A DNA stretch of 64,000 nt, taken from contig JADJOY010000021.1 of NCBI GenBank assembly GCA_016713535.1, forward strand, positions 62,001 through 126,000. The letters are read 5' to 3'. Shown here one piece after another: positions 1-9,800 of this stretch (the first letter of the stretch is position 1; each line of letters starts with the position of its first letter). This DNA is from Deltaproteobacteria bacterium. GTDB lineage: Bacteria; JADJOY01. Under the pieces are notes generated by a model. The model made no database searches, had not been told where the DNA came from, and was given only the letters and a program-made list of their open reading frames with translations. The position numbers were made by a program, and so were the translations under genes.

Positions 1-27
1 AACGGCTACGACCGGAGCCCGAACTGA
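1..27 (+). CDS. C-terminal tail of an upstream gene, probably nuoB
   Basis: The first 27 bases read as eight codons and a TGA in one frame, ending one base before the nuoC start. Only NGYDRSPN is visible, too short to identify by sequence. In nuo operons the gene directly before nuoC is nuoB, the complex I subunit carrying cluster N2, so that is the best guess from order alone. Confidence 0.45.
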   Translation, partial: NGYDRSPN

Positions 28-28
28 C

Positions 29-541
29 ATGAGCGGCGCGAACTTCCCCCAGCGGCGCACCGATCCGGTGTTGCCGCGCCTCACGGAGCGATTCGGAGAC
101 GCGATCGTCGGCACGCACAGCCAGCACGGCGACGAGACCGCCGTCGTGGCGCGTGACTCGCTCCACGACGTGATGGCGTTCCTGCGCGACGACCCGGACC
201 TCAGCTTCGACATGCCGACCGACGTCACGGTGGTCGACCATCTGCCGCGCACGCCGCGCTTCGAGGTCGCCTATCACCTGACCTCGACGCGTGACCTGCG
301 CCGCATCCGCGTCAAGGTGCAGCTCGACGCGAGCGACGCGCGGGTCGCGAGCGTCAAGGATCTGTGGCCCGGGATGGACTGGCACGAGCGCGAGGCCTAC
401 GACATGTACGGTGTCACGTTCGACGGACACGGCGACCTGCGCCGCATCCTGCTCTATCCCGAGTTCCAGGGGCACCCGCTCCGCAAGGACTACCCGAAGA
501 CCCGCCGCCAGCCGCGCCTCGGCATCGAGGACCCGGGCTGA
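29..541 (+). CDS. nuoC: NADH-quinone oxidoreductase subunit C
   Basis: 170-residue peripheral-arm subunit of respiratory complex I (30 kDa subunit family). It carries no cofactor but helps build the hydrophilic arm near the quinone site. The family signature is near the C-terminus: WHEREAYDMYGVTFDGH (about residues 116-132), then a LRRILLYPEF block and GHPLRKDYP. The length fits a stand-alone NuoC, so this organism has separate nuoC and nuoD rather than the enterobacterial NuoCD fusion. The ATG follows the previous stop by one base, implying one transcript with the upstream gene. Confidence 0.95.
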   Translation: MSGANFPQRRTDPVLPRLTERFGDAIVGTHSQHGDETAVVARDSLHDVMAFLRDDPDLSFDMPTDVTVVDHLPRTPRFEVAYHLTSTRDLRRIRVKVQLDASDARVASVKDLWPGMDWHEREAYDMYGVTFDGHGDLRRILLYPEFQGHPLRKDYPKTRRQPRLGIEDPG

Positions 542-581
542 CCCGGGACCACGCACGAGAGGCGACAGACCGGAACCGACG

Positions 582-1835
582 ATGGCCGAGCCCGCGACCG
601 CACCCGCTCTCGACTTCCTCGAGGTCGAGCTTCCCGAGGGGTTCAACGACCCGATCGGCGAGGAGTTCGAGATTCGCCCGATGGTGTTGCCGATGGGGCC
701 TTCCCATCCGGCGATGCATGGCACCGTCCGCATCGTGCTGAAGCTCGAGGGCGAGACCGTCGTCGACGCCGACGTTCAGGTCGGCTACCTGCACCGCGGC
801 TTCGAGAAGGAGTGCGAGTCCGGGACCTGGGAGCAGGCGATCCCGTACACCGATCGCCTCAACTACAACTCGGCGATCATCTGCAACCTGGGCTACTGCC
901 TCGCGGTCGAGAAGCTGCTCGGCATCGAGGTGCCGCCGCGGGCTCAGGCGCTGCGCGTGCTCGCGAGCGAGCTCTCGCGCATGGGCGACCACTTCACCTG
1001 CGTCGGCGCGGGCGGCCTCGAGCTCGGCGCGATGAGTGCCTTCCTGTACGCGGTCGAGGCGCGCGAGATGTTGTGGGACCTCGTCGAGGACCTGTGCGGC
1101 GCGCGGGTGACGAACAACTACGTCAGGATCGGCGGGCTGTCCCAGGACCTCCGCGAGGGCTTCGCCGACCGGTTGAAAACCACGTTCGCGAAGGTGGACG
1201 AGCTCTACTCGGACGTCGACAAGCTGCTCACCGCGAACCGGATCTTCGTCGATCGGCTCAAGAACACCGGGCTGCTCTCCAAGGACCGCGCGATCGCCTG
1301 GGGGCAGACGGGACCGGTGCTGCGGGCGACGGGTGTGCCGTACGACATCCGCAAGGCGTTCCCCTACAGCGGCTACGAGCGCTACGACTTCGACGTCCCG
1401 GTCGGCAGCGTGGGCGACAACTACGACCGCTTCCTGATCCGCATGGAAGAGCTGCGCCAGAGCATCCGGATCATCGAGCAGGTGCTGAAGGACCTGCCGG
1501 GCGGCCCCGTGAACGTCGACGATCCCAAGGTGCGCTGGCCGGCCAAGACCCGCGTGTTCACGCGCATGGAAGAGCTCATCGACCAGTTCATGCTGGTGAC
1601 GGGCGGCATCCGTGTGCCGGCGGGCGAGGGCTACGTCGCCGTCGAAGGCGCCAACGGCGAGCTCGGCTTCTACGTGGTCAGCGATGGCTCGGGTCACCCG
1701 GTCAAGATGCGCTGTCGTAGCCCGAGCTTCGCGAACACCAGCGCGCTGCGCGAGATGATCATCGGCAGCATGATCGCCGACATCATTCCCACGTTCGACC
1801 TGCTCAACATGATCGGTGGGGAGTGCGACCGATGA
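582..1835 (+). CDS. nuoD: NADH-quinone oxidoreductase subunit D
   Basis: 417-residue 49 kDa-type subunit of complex I, which forms the quinone-binding cavity with NuoB. Visible signatures are GPSHPAMHG near residue 45, VGYLHRGFEK near residue 67, and the conserved C-terminal block ending FDLLNMIGGECDR. The frame stays open further upstream, but ATG 582 gives the family's usual N-terminus, 40 bases after nuoC. It ends in an ATGA overlap with nuoE, so the two are probably translationally coupled. Confidence 0.95.
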   Translation: MAEPATAPALDFLEVELPEGFNDPIGEEFEIRPMVLPMGPSHPAMHGTVRIVLKLEGETVVDADVQVGYLHRGFEKECESGTWEQAIPYTDRLNYNSAIICNLGYCLAVEKLLGIEVPPRAQALRVLASELSRMGDHFTCVGAGGLELGAMSAFLYAVEAREMLWDLVEDLCGARVTNNYVRIGGLSQDLREGFADRLKTTFAKVDELYSDVDKLLTANRIFVDRLKNTGLLSKDRAIAWGQTGPVLRATGVPYDIRKAFPYSGYERYDFDVPVGSVGDNYDRFLIRMEELRQSIRIIEQVLKDLPGGPVNVDDPKVRWPAKTRVFTRMEELIDQFMLVTGGIRVPAGEGYVAVEGANGELGFYVVSDGSGHPVKMRCRSPSFANTSALREMIIGSMIADIIPTFDLLNMIGGECDR

Positions 1836-2329
1836 GCGCCGCCGAAGCCCGCGTGCTCGCGCCCGTCCTGCCGCCCGAGGTGGTGGCGGCGATCGAGGCG
1901 GAGATTCCGAACTACCCCGTCAAGAAGGGCGCGATGATGAACTCGCTTCATCACGTGCAGAAGGCGCTCGGGTGGATCCCGCGCGACGCGATGGTGGAGG
2001 TTGCCGCGCTCCTCGAGGTGCGGCCGATCGAGGTGCTCGAGGTCGTGACCTTCTACCCGATGTTCCGGGACAGGCCGGTCGGGCGGCACCACCTCGAGTT
2101 CTGCCGCAACCTGAGCTGCGCCCTGCTCGGCTCGCGGCAGCTCATCCGCCACTGCGAGAAGCGCCTCGGGATTCGCTCCGGCGAGACCACCTCCGACGGC
2201 AAGTTCTCGATCGGTGAGGCCGAGTGCCTGGGCTCGTGCGGGACCGCGCCGATGCTCATGCTCGAAGACCACTTCCACGAGAACCTCACGGTCGAGAAGC
2301 TGGATCAGCTCCTCGACTCGCTCGACTGA
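1832..2329 (+). CDS. nuoE: NADH-quinone oxidoreductase subunit E (2Fe-2S)
   Basis: 165-residue 24 kDa-type subunit with a thioredoxin-like fold that holds the off-pathway [2Fe-2S] cluster N1a next to the NuoF FMN. The four cysteine ligands are visible as a C-x4-C pair (FCRNLSC) and a C-x3-C pair (ECLGSCGTAP). The N-terminal helical part contains MMNSLHHVQKALGWIP, typical of the family. An in-frame GTG lies at 1823, but ATG 1832 overlaps the nuoD stop by four bases and gives the usual N-terminus, so it is preferred. Confidence 0.95.
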   Translation: MSAAEARVLAPVLPPEVVAAIEAEIPNYPVKKGAMMNSLHHVQKALGWIPRDAMVEVAALLEVRPIEVLEVVTFYPMFRDRPVGRHHLEFCRNLSCALLGSRQLIRHCEKRLGIRSGETTSDGKFSIGEAECLGSCGTAPMLMLEDHFHENLTVEKLDQLLDSLD

Positions 2330-2349
2330 CGGGGACCGAGAGACCGAAC

Positions 2350-3630
<1,281 letters not shown>

Positions 3631-3646
3631 CCGAACCGAGCCGCCC

Positions 3647-3922
3647 ATGACCGCCACCGCCGCCATCTCGACTCACGCGATCGATCGCGACACCGCCGTC
3701 CGTCGTTTCGGCCAACCCGCCAAGACCTGGGGGAGCGTCAACGAGCCTCGTTATCGCGAGGAGGATGGCCTCAAGTTCAACGAGCAATGGGTCTACAAGA
3801 GCCCTCGCGACCTCTCGTCCGAGTGGGCAGAGCGGGTGCTCTACTGGTTCCGGTACGACCTCGTCGCGGCGGTGCGCATCCATCGCGACGGCCACCGCGA
3901 GCGTGAAGAGCTGGCGCGATGA
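3647..3922 (+). CDS. Small conserved-looking protein in the nuo cluster, unknown function
   Basis: 91 residues, soluble, no signal peptide or membrane segment. I do not recognise the family. The middle part is rich in aromatics (KFNEQWVYKSPRDL, then WAERVLYWFRYDLV), followed by a charged tail (RIHRDGHREREELAR). The ATG lies 16 bases after the nuoF stop and the gene ends in an ATGA overlap with the zinc-ribbon gene, so it is probably cotranscribed with complex I genes. Codon use matches its neighbours, which supports a real gene. Confidence 0.6.
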   Translation: MTATAAISTHAIDRDTAVRRFGQPAKTWGSVNEPRYREEDGLKFNEQWVYKSPRDLSSEWAERVLYWFRYDLVAAVRIHRDGHREREELAR

Positions 3923-4136
3923 GCGAGCCCAGCGGCACCGCCGGTGGGACGGGAGCGCCACCCAAGAAGCGCTACTGCTCGATGTGCGGAGTGCGCGAGG
4001 TCGACGGCACGACCTTTTGCGACTCCTGCAAGGACCGCCTCCGTCAGAAGCGCTGGGCGGGCAGTCGAAGGACAGGCACGAGGCCGACAAGGGCCTGCGC
4101 AAGCATGGCGTGACGCCCAAGTCCGGCGTGAAGTGA
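3919..4136 (+). CDS. Small zinc-ribbon protein, with a one-base frameshift
   Basis: A short protein with a rubredoxin-like metal-binding knuckle pair: CSMCG and CDSCKD, about 14 residues apart, after a Gly/Pro-rich start. The frame from ATG 3919 turns basic and stops at 4113. Restoring one base near 4047 makes the sequence continue as ALGGQSKDRHEADKGLRKH and stop at 4136 (about 72 residues), which looks like a natural helical tail. I infer a one-base deletion here. The gene overlaps its upstream neighbour by four bases. Cysteine spacing suggests zinc or iron binding; the role is unknown, possibly in respiratory-complex assembly given its position. Confidence 0.6.
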
Positions 4137-4262
4137 CGACGCCGCTCCGGACGGGAGCGGAGACGATGGCTGGAAGCGGGCATTCCTCGGAATGGATCGG
4201 CTCGAGCGCACCAACCCCAACGCGGTGACCCGTCGCGGGCGCCGACGAACGTGGAGGATCCC

Positions 4263-6314
4263 ATGAACGGCGAGCAGGCGACGGCGACCTTCGGCATCGC
4301 GAACGTCATCTTCATCGCGCTCATGGCCGGGGCCCTCGGGTTCTTCGGCTTCAGCGCTACGCGCTTCGTCAAGCTTCTGAGGATCGGCAAGTTCGAGCCG
4401 CGCCTGGACCAGATCCCCGAGCGGGTGAAGCGCGTGCTGACGGTGGCGTTCGGGCACTCGAAGCTGTTCCGTCAGTTCGTGCCCGGGCTGATGCACTTCT
4501 TCATCTTCTGGGGCTTCGTGATCCTCACGGTCGGCACCGGCGAGATGATCATGCAGGGCATCCATCCGGCGCTAAGCCTTCGTTTCCTCGGTCCGCTCTA
4601 TCGTCCTCTGCAGGGCCTGCAGGACGTCTTCGCGCTCCTGGTGATGGGCTCGGTGCTGTTCGCGTTCTGGCGCCGCTACGTGATCCGTCCGAAGCGCCTC
4701 CAGGTCGGACGCCACGCACAGCTCGACGCCACGCTGATCCTGGGCCTGATCTTCATGTTGATGGCGAGCTACTTCGGCTTCACGGGCGCGGAGGCGGCGC
4801 TCGCCGGTGGCGAGCACGCGCGCCCGCTTCCGGGTGTCGTGGCGGCCGCGATCGGGGGACTCCCGCAGGGCGCGCTGCGCGCGATCGGCGCGAGCTCCTG
4901 GTGGGTGCACATCCTGATCGTTTTCGGGTTCCTCAACTACCTGCCGTACTCGAAGCACTTCCACGTGCTGCTGTCGATCCCGAACACGTTCCTGTCCTCG
5001 CTCAAGTACCGCGGTCGGTTGCTGCCGATGGACCTCGAGGACGAGAACGCCGAGCAGTTCGGCGCCAAGGACATCCAGGACCTGTCCTGGAAGATGCTGA
5101 TGGACGGCTTCACGTGCACCGAGTGCGGCCGTTGCGACGAGGTCTGTCCGGCCAACAACACCGGCAAGCCGCTACGCCCGCGCAAGATCATCACGGACGT
5201 CCGGCACCGCGTCCAGTATCGGGCGGACGCGATTCTCACGCTGTGGAAGCAGCGCGGCGAGGCGTCGGCCGAGGGGGAGGCGCCGAAGCTCGCGGACGAC
5301 GGAAAGACGCTGATCGGGGACGACTACATCACTCCGGAAGAGCTGTGGTCGTGTACCACCTGCGGCGCTTGCATGCAGGAGTGCCCGGTGATGATCGAGC
5401 ACGTCCCGACCATCCTGGAGATGCGCCGGTACCTGTCGCTCACCGAGGGCTCGATGCCGGCCGAGGCGGCGCTGGCGTGCAAGAACATGGAGAACAACTA
5501 CACGCCGTGGGCGTTCTCGGCCTCGACCCGCGCCGACTGGGCCAACGGGCTCGACGTCAAGACGCTCTCCGAGGACAAGGACGTCGACGTGTTGTTCTGG
5601 GTCGGCTGCGCGGGCAGCTACGACGAGCGCGCCAAGAAGATCTCGCGCTCGATGGCCGACATCCTGAACAAGGCGGGCGTGAAGTGGGGGATCCTGGGCA
5701 CCGAGGAGATGTGTACCGGTGACTCTGCACGCCGGGTGGGCAACGAATACCTGTTCCAGACGCTCGCCAAGGCGAACGTCGAGGTGCTCAACGGCTACGA
5801 GGTGAAGAAGATCGTCACCGGGTGCCCGCACTGTCTCCACACGCTCAAGAACGAGTATCCGGAGTTCGGCGGTAACTACGACGTCGTGCACCACACGCAG
5901 TTCATCGACGACCTCGTCAAGACCGGAAAGGTGAAGCTCAAGCCCGAGGCGAAGTCGAACGACGCCGTGACCTATCACGACCCGTGCTATCTCGGCCGCT
6001 ACAACCAGGAGTACGACGCGCCCCGCAATCTCGTGCAGCTCGCCACGGGTCCGGTGAAGGAGATGGGCCGAAGCCGAGACCGCAGCTTCTGCTGCGGCGC
6101 GGGCGGCGCGCGCATGTGGATGGAAGAGGACATCAAGCAGCGAGTGAACGTCGCCCGCACCAAGGAAGCGCTCGACACCGGTGCGAAGGTGATCGGTACC
6201 GGCTGCCCGTTCTGCATGACGATGATCTCGGACGGCGTGAAGGCGCACGAGAAGGAAAACGAGGTCCGCGTCCTCGACATCGCCGAGCAGGTGCGCGCGG
6301 CCATGGTCGAGTGA
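4263..6314 (+). CDS. Membrane Fe-S oxidoreductase, HdrD-like with NarI-like domain (EtfD/EMO type)
   Basis: 683 residues. Residues about 1-255 hold some five membrane helices resembling the nitrate reductase gamma (NarI) heme b domain. A ferredoxin-like region follows with two 4Fe-4S motifs, CTECGRCDEVCP near residue 285 and CTTCGACMQECP near 364. The C-terminal half has cysteine-rich CCG-type regions: GCPHCLHTL with HDPCYLGR, and FCCGAGGARMW with GTGCPFC. This architecture matches the membrane oxidoreductases that pass electrons from electron-transfer flavoprotein to menaquinone in fatty acid oxidation. A GTG at 4251 is possible, but GGAGG at 4252-4256 sits six bases before ATG 4263 and decides the start. 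No etf genes are adjacent, so the electron donor is inferred. Confidence 0.88.
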   Translation: MNGEQATATFGIANVIFIALMAGALGFFGFSATRFVKLLRIGKFEPRLDQIPERVKRVLTVAFGHSKLFRQFVPGLMHFFIFWGFVILTVGTGEMIMQGIHPALSLRFLGPLYRPLQGLQDVFALLVMGSVLFAFWRRYVIRPKRLQVGRHAQLDATLILGLIFMLMASYFGFTGAEAALAGGEHARPLPGVVAAAIGGLPQGALRAIGASSWWVHILIVFGFLNYLPYSKHFHVLLSIPNTFLSSLKYRGRLLPMDLEDENAEQFGAKDIQDLSWKMLMDGFTCTECGRCDEVCPANNTGKPLRPRKIITDVRHRVQYRADAILTLWKQRGEASAEGEAPKLADDGKTLIGDDYITPEELWSCTTCGACMQECPVMIEHVPTILEMRRYLSLTEGSMPAEAALACKNMENNYTPWAFSASTRADWANGLDVKTLSEDKDVDVLFWVGCAGSYDERAKKISRSMADILNKAGVKWGILGTEEMCTGDSARRVGNEYLFQTLAKANVEVLNGYEVKKIVTGCPHCLHTLKNEYPEFGGNYDVVHHTQFIDDLVKTGKVKLKPEAKSNDAVTYHDPCYLGRYNQEYDAPRNLVQLATGPVKEMGRSRDRSFCCGAGGARMWMEEDIKQRVNVARTKEALDTGAKVIGTGCPFCMTMISDGVKAHEKENEVRVLDIAEQVRAAMVE

Positions 6315-6379
6315 ACCGCGAGCGATGTTAGCTTGATCGCTCGACCGGCGCGGCGCACGAGCGTCGTGGAGTTCGAGAC

Positions 6380-6418
6380 GAGCTCGAAGGGCCGGGGCTT
6401 TCCCGGCCCTTCGAGCTC
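6380..6418. terminator. Perfect 17-bp hairpin after the respiratory gene block
   Basis: GAGCTCGAAGGGCCGGG at 6380-6396 is exactly complementary to 6402-6418, leaving a five-base loop GCTTT. It lies 65 bases after the oxidoreductase stop and 45 before the next start. There is no T run after it, so it is a very stable transcript end or 3' stabiliser rather than a textbook intrinsic terminator. Confidence 0.7.
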
Positions 6419-6463
6419 CCGTACTCCCCGCGGGAGGTCCGCGACGGGTCGCGGGCGAAGTCG

Positions 6464-7951
6464 ATGGATCGAACGAGGGTGACGGACGAAGTGGCGGCGC
6501 TGCGCTCGCTGGCTCGTGCGGTCGGCGACCACACGCTCTACGCGGCGGCGGCCCGTCTCGCGCACGCACGCCACGAGGCGGTGTGGGTGGTCGGAGGGAC
6601 GGTCCGGGATGCGCTCCTCGGGCGTCCGTGGCACGACCTGGACCTGGCGCTCGAGGCCGAGCTCGTCCTCCCGTTCGCTCGCGCGCTCGCGACCGAGACC
6701 TCCGCCACGCTCGTTCCGCTCGACGATCGCTTGCCGACGGTCAGGGTCGTGGCGGGGGCCGGCGATGGTCGCGTCGAGGTGGACCTCTCGGGTCTGCGCG
6801 GCGCCGGGATCGCCGGGGACCTCGCGGCCCGCGACCTGACCGTGAATGCCCTGGCGGTGTCGCTCGAGGAGCTAGGGGCGGGCGGGGTGCCGGCGATCGT
6901 CGATCCGACGGGTGGCATCGACGATCTCCGGCGTGCATGGATTCGCGTGCCATCACCCTCCGTGCTCGCGGACGATCCACTGCGTGTCCTGCGCGCTCAC
7001 CGGTTCGCGGCCACGCTCGGCTTCACCATCGAGCCACGGACTCGCGAGGCGTTGCGTGCACATGCGGGCGCACTCGCGTCGGCAGCCGCGGAACGAATCA
7101 GGGACGAGCTCTTCAAGCTGCTGGGTGCGCCAGGTGCCGGGGCGCGGCTCACGGACCTGTGGGAGGACGGCCTGCTCGGGGTGATCCTCCCGGAGGTCGA
7201 GGCGATGGACGGGGTGACGCAGAACACCTTTCATCACCTCGACGTGCTGCATCACACCCTCGAAGCTTGTCGGGCGTTCGACGAGGTCTGCCACGACCCG
7301 GGGCGCTTCTTCGGCGATCACGGATCGGTGATCGAGGCCTACCTGGCCGAAGGCCCGAACGCGGCCCTCGTGCTGCTCTCGGTGCTGCTTCACGACGTGG
7401 CCAAGCCGGCCACCCGAGTCGTCGACGAGAGTGGAGTGCACTTCTACCGTCACGAGGCGGTTGGCGCGGAGATGACCGAGGCGATCTGCGCGCGACTCCG
7501 TCTCTCCAACCGGCACACCGACACCCTGGTTCGCTGGGTCGCCCAGCACCTCGGACTCAAGGACCTGATCCTCCTCCATCGAGAGCGGCGGTTAGTGGAT
7601 CGGACCGTCCGCCGATTCCTGCGTCGCGCCGGCGAGGACCTGGCCGGGCTCTTGTCCCTCGTGCTCGCCGACACTCGCGCGACGCGAGGTCCGGATTTTC
7701 CGCCGGACGCGGAGGTGCTGTTGCTGGACGTGTGTGGGAGGCTACTCGACGAGGATCGAGTCCGACGTGCCGATCCGAGCCTGGCTCGGCCGCTGCTCAG
7801 GGGACGGGATCTGATCGAGGAGCTCGGGCTCGCGCCCGGCCCGCTGTTGGGAGAGTTGCTCGCCGCGGTGGAGGAGGCGCGCCTGGACGGAACGCTCCGC
7901 GGGCGCGACGACGCCCTCGCGTGGCTTCGGGCCCGGCTGCAGATCGGCTGA
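6464..7951 (+). CDS. tRNA nucleotidyltransferase / poly(A) polymerase family protein with HD domain
   Basis: 495 residues, class II nucleotidyltransferase fold. The catalytic head shows VVGGTVRDALLG and WHDLDLAL (about residues 42-64, GG...RD and D-x-D metal site). The RNA-binding neck follows (DDPLRVLRAHRFAATLGF near residue 166). The second half is an HD-type phosphohydrolase domain with HHLDVLHHTLE near 257 and LLHDVAKP near 309. HD-fused members add or repair the CCA end of tRNA, or in some bacteria act as poly(A) polymerases or split the C- and A-adding steps; sequence alone does not decide which. The gene stands alone between two hairpins. Confidence 0.88.
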   Translation: MDRTRVTDEVAALRSLARAVGDHTLYAAAARLAHARHEAVWVVGGTVRDALLGRPWHDLDLALEAELVLPFARALATETSATLVPLDDRLPTVRVVAGAGDGRVEVDLSGLRGAGIAGDLAARDLTVNALAVSLEELGAGGVPAIVDPTGGIDDLRRAWIRVPSPSVLADDPLRVLRAHRFAATLGFTIEPRTREALRAHAGALASAAAERIRDELFKLLGAPGAGARLTDLWEDGLLGVILPEVEAMDGVTQNTFHHLDVLHHTLEACRAFDEVCHDPGRFFGDHGSVIEAYLAEGPNAALVLLSVLLHDVAKPATRVVDESGVHFYRHEAVGAEMTEAICARLRLSNRHTDTLVRWVAQHLGLKDLILLHRERRLVDRTVRRFLRRAGEDLAGLLSLVLADTRATRGPDFPPDAEVLLLDVCGRLLDEDRVRRADPSLARPLLRGRDLIEELGLAPGPLLGELLAAVEEARLDGTLRGRDDALAWLRARLQIG

Positions 7952-7967
7952 GCCGACCGAGAGCGAC

Positions 7968-7999
7968 GAACGCCGCGCCGGAGAACCGGCGCGGCGTTC
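7968..7999. terminator. Perfect 14-bp hairpin between convergent genes
   Basis: GAACGCCGCGCCGG at 7968-7981 pairs with 7986-7999 around the four-base loop AGAA. It sits 16 bases after the plus-strand gene and 33 bases beyond the end of the minus-strand gene at 8033, so it can serve both. No T run follows. Confidence 0.7.
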
Positions 8000-8032
8000 G
8001 GTCGGGGGAGGCGAGATGGGGAGGGCTGACGA

Positions 8033-8455
8033 TCAGCCGGCTACGGCCGCCAGCTTCAGGTGTTGGGGCTCTTGATCGACGGAGAGTTCGGTCGGGGCCT
8101 CTGCGGCCAGGGCCTCGCGCTTTCGCGCCTTCTCCTTCAGGGCCGCCCAGTGCACCTGCTTGATGTGGTTGCGAACCGTCTCGGTCTTGATCTGCAGGTA
8201 GTCGCAGATGCTCGGGAAAGAGAACAGGTACGTGTCGTCCTCGTCGGCGAACCACTCGATCAGGTCCTCGACGAGTGCCTTGGCGGCTTCGGTGTCGCTG
8301 TTGCTGGCGGACTCGAAGGAACTCACCGCGTCTTCGAGGATGGCTCCCATCAGGCGCCTTTCGCCGTCTCCCGGAAGAGCCACCCGTCCAGCCGTGAAGT
8401 GCTGCGATGGGTGAATGGTGTCGTCGTGAAACTCGTAGTTCGCGCGGCTGATCAT
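8033..8455 (-). CDS. Small helix-turn-helix-like protein, unknown function
   Basis: 140 residues, acidic, no membrane segment. The middle reads ERRLMGAILEDAVSSFES, then LVEDLIEWFADEDDTYLF, then SFPSICDYLQIKTETVRNHI. The last stretch looks like a helix-turn-helix: a short sensing part followed by a recognition-type helix. From memory, similar short proteins occur singly in deltaproteobacterial genomes with a conserved E-W-x-x-x-D-D and F-P/S-F-x-x-I-C pattern; I know no function for them. It is monocistronic, with a long AT-richer leader upstream and a shared hairpin downstream, which would suit a regulated small regulator. The regulatory role is inference. Confidence 0.65.
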   Translation of the reverse strand: MISRANYEFHDDTIHPSQHFTAGRVALPGDGERRLMGAILEDAVSSFESASNSDTEAAKALVEDLIEWFADEDDTYLFSFPSICDYLQIKTETVRNHIKQVHWAALKEKARKREALAAEAPTELSVDQEPQHLKLAAVAG

Positions 8456-8872
8456 GGGCGACCCCCGTGGCTGACCGGGACGGGTGCTGAGCGGGCGGCC
8501 CGCCCCGGGTGTTCCGCGAGATGAGCGATAGGCTGAATTGCGCTTCGGATCATCTCCGTCCCTTGCGTATTTGCAACAGGCAAAGGGGCCTTTCGCAAGA
8601 AGCGTTCCCGGTGAATTGTCTTCAATTGTCGAGGTGGTGAGGGCGCACTGCCCAGGAACCTCCTGTGACCGCGCGCGGTTCCCGATCGCCCGAACGACAT
8701 TTGGCTACTTTCGGCGTCGCACCGACGTGCGCGGCGCAAAAAAGCGTCAGTCGCGCGTAGCAGGTTGCGACGAAAGTTGGCACCGCGATGCGCTGCCGGA
8801 CCGTCGCGTCCGCCCTTTACACGGAGCGAGCGAACCGATTCACTAGTCACTCGCTCTCGCGGCACCTCCCTC
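8456..8872. other. 417-base divergent intergenic region
   Basis: No convincing gene on either strand, though a 102-codon open frame exists at 8538-8846 with poor composition. The part about 8530-8740 is less GC-rich than its surroundings and should hold promoters for the minus-strand gene at 8455 and for folB. Visible elements are an imperfect inverted repeat around 8560-8587 (CCCTTGCG and CAAAGGG, 13 bases apart) and an A run (GCGCAAAAAAGCG) near 8732-8744. I could not place a convincing -35/-10 pair. Confidence 0.5.
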
Positions 8873-9231
8873 GTGACTCCGGATCGATTGCTCCTCGAAG
8901 ATCTCCGGCTGTGGACGCACCTCGGCGTCGGGGACGCCGAGCGCAGCGTTCCGCAAGAGATCGCGCTCGACCTCGAGCTCGAGGTCGACACCCGGTGCGC
9001 GGCCAGAGCGACGCCGTGGCCGATACGGTCGACTACATCGACGTCGTACGGATCGTCCGGACACTCGTGGAAGCGTCTGACGATCGACTGGTCGAACGGC
9101 TCGCGTCGAGAATTGCCGAGCGAATCCTCGATGATCCGCGGGTGACGCGGGTCCGGGTCGGCTTACGCAAGCGCGCGGCGATCCTCCCTGGCGCCGACGC
9201 TCGCGCCGGGATCGTCCTGGTCAGGCCATGA
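8873..9231 (+). CDS. folB: Dihydroneopterin aldolase, with a one-base frameshift
   Basis: About 119 residues after repair. FolB converts dihydroneopterin to 6-hydroxymethyl-dihydropterin and glycolaldehyde in folate synthesis. The N-terminal half from GTG 8873 reads LEDLRLWTHLGVGDAER and PQEIALDLELEVDT, the family's opening with the conserved His-x-Gly and Glu. The frame then breaks near 8994; one missing G restores VRGQSDAVADTVDYIDVV and RLVERLASRIAERIL to the stop. The D-T-V-D-Y motif is characteristic. The stop overlaps the next gene by four bases (ATGA). Because folB is normally essential, a sequencing error is more likely than a real mutation. Confidence 0.8.
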
Positions 9232-9794
9232 CACTCAGCGCAGCCGAGCGCCGAGCGCTTCTTCGAGTCGCGCGCGTCGCGATCGCGCGCGCGATCGGTG
9301 CGCCGGCCGAGCCAGATGCGCCACGCGAGCCCGTATCCACGGACAGCGGCCGAGCGTCGGCGGGAGCGTTCGTGAGCCTCCACCGTCGCGATGGCGACGA
9401 GCTGCGCGGTTGCATCGGTTGTTTCGAGGGTCGTGGCACGCTCGAAGAGACGGTCGCGCGCATGGCCGTGGAAGCCGCGACCCGCGACCCGCGCTTCCCG
9501 CCGGTGCGCCCGTTCGAGCTGGGGGGACTGACGATCGAGATCTCGGTGCTAGGGCCGATGCTCGAGCTGGCCGATCCTGCGGCCGTGGAGGTCGGCAACC
9601 ACGGCCTGGTCGTGAGCCGGGGATCCCATCGCGGTGTGCTGCTACCTCAGGTGGCGACCGAATGCGGCTGGTCGCGCGAGGAGTTCCTCGATCACACGTG
9701 TCTGAAGGCGGGCCTCGGGCGAGGCGACTGGCGCAGGCCGGGGACCCGACTCGAGACCTTCACGGCCGAGGTGTTCGCAGACGCAAGCGAGTGA
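9228..9794 (+). CDS. AMMECR1-domain protein (AmmeMemoRadiSam system protein A type)
   Basis: 188 residues, one AMMECR1 domain over the whole length. The hallmark LRGCIG is visible near residue 64 (ELRGCIGCFEGRGTLEE), followed by DPRFPPVRPFEL and a C-terminal WRRPGTRLETFTAEVF. The biochemical role of the bacterial family is unsettled; it often occurs with Memo and a radical SAM gene, neither of which is adjacent here. It is coupled to folB by an ATGA overlap and converges on coaD with only six bases between. Confidence 0.85.
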   Translation: MTLSAAERRALLRVARVAIARAIGAPAEPDAPREPVSTDSGRASAGAFVSLHRRDGDELRGCIGCFEGRGTLEETVARMAVEAATRDPRFPPVRPFELGGLTIEISVLGPMLELADPAAVEVGNHGLVVSRGSHRGVLLPQVATECGWSREEFLDHTCLKAGLGRGDWRRPGTRLETFTAEVFADASE

Positions 9795-9800
9795 GTGCGG

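Noticed and set aside
414-1697. Long antisense open frame (427 codons) opposite nuoC-nuoD
   Set aside because: It is a GC-bias shadow of real genes: composition is Arg/His/Asp/Val-rich with no family pattern. Similar long shadows occur opposite nuoF, valS, the EF-G paralog, ppk and the sugar genes.
8778-8796. Sigma-54-like sequence (TGGCAC ... TGC) before folB
   Set aside because: The GG and GC elements are one base too close for the -24/-12 spacing, and a folate gene is an unlikely target.
8538-8846. 102-codon open frame in the divergent intergenic region
   Set aside because: No recognisable pattern, no ribosome-binding site, and composition unlike neighbouring proteins.
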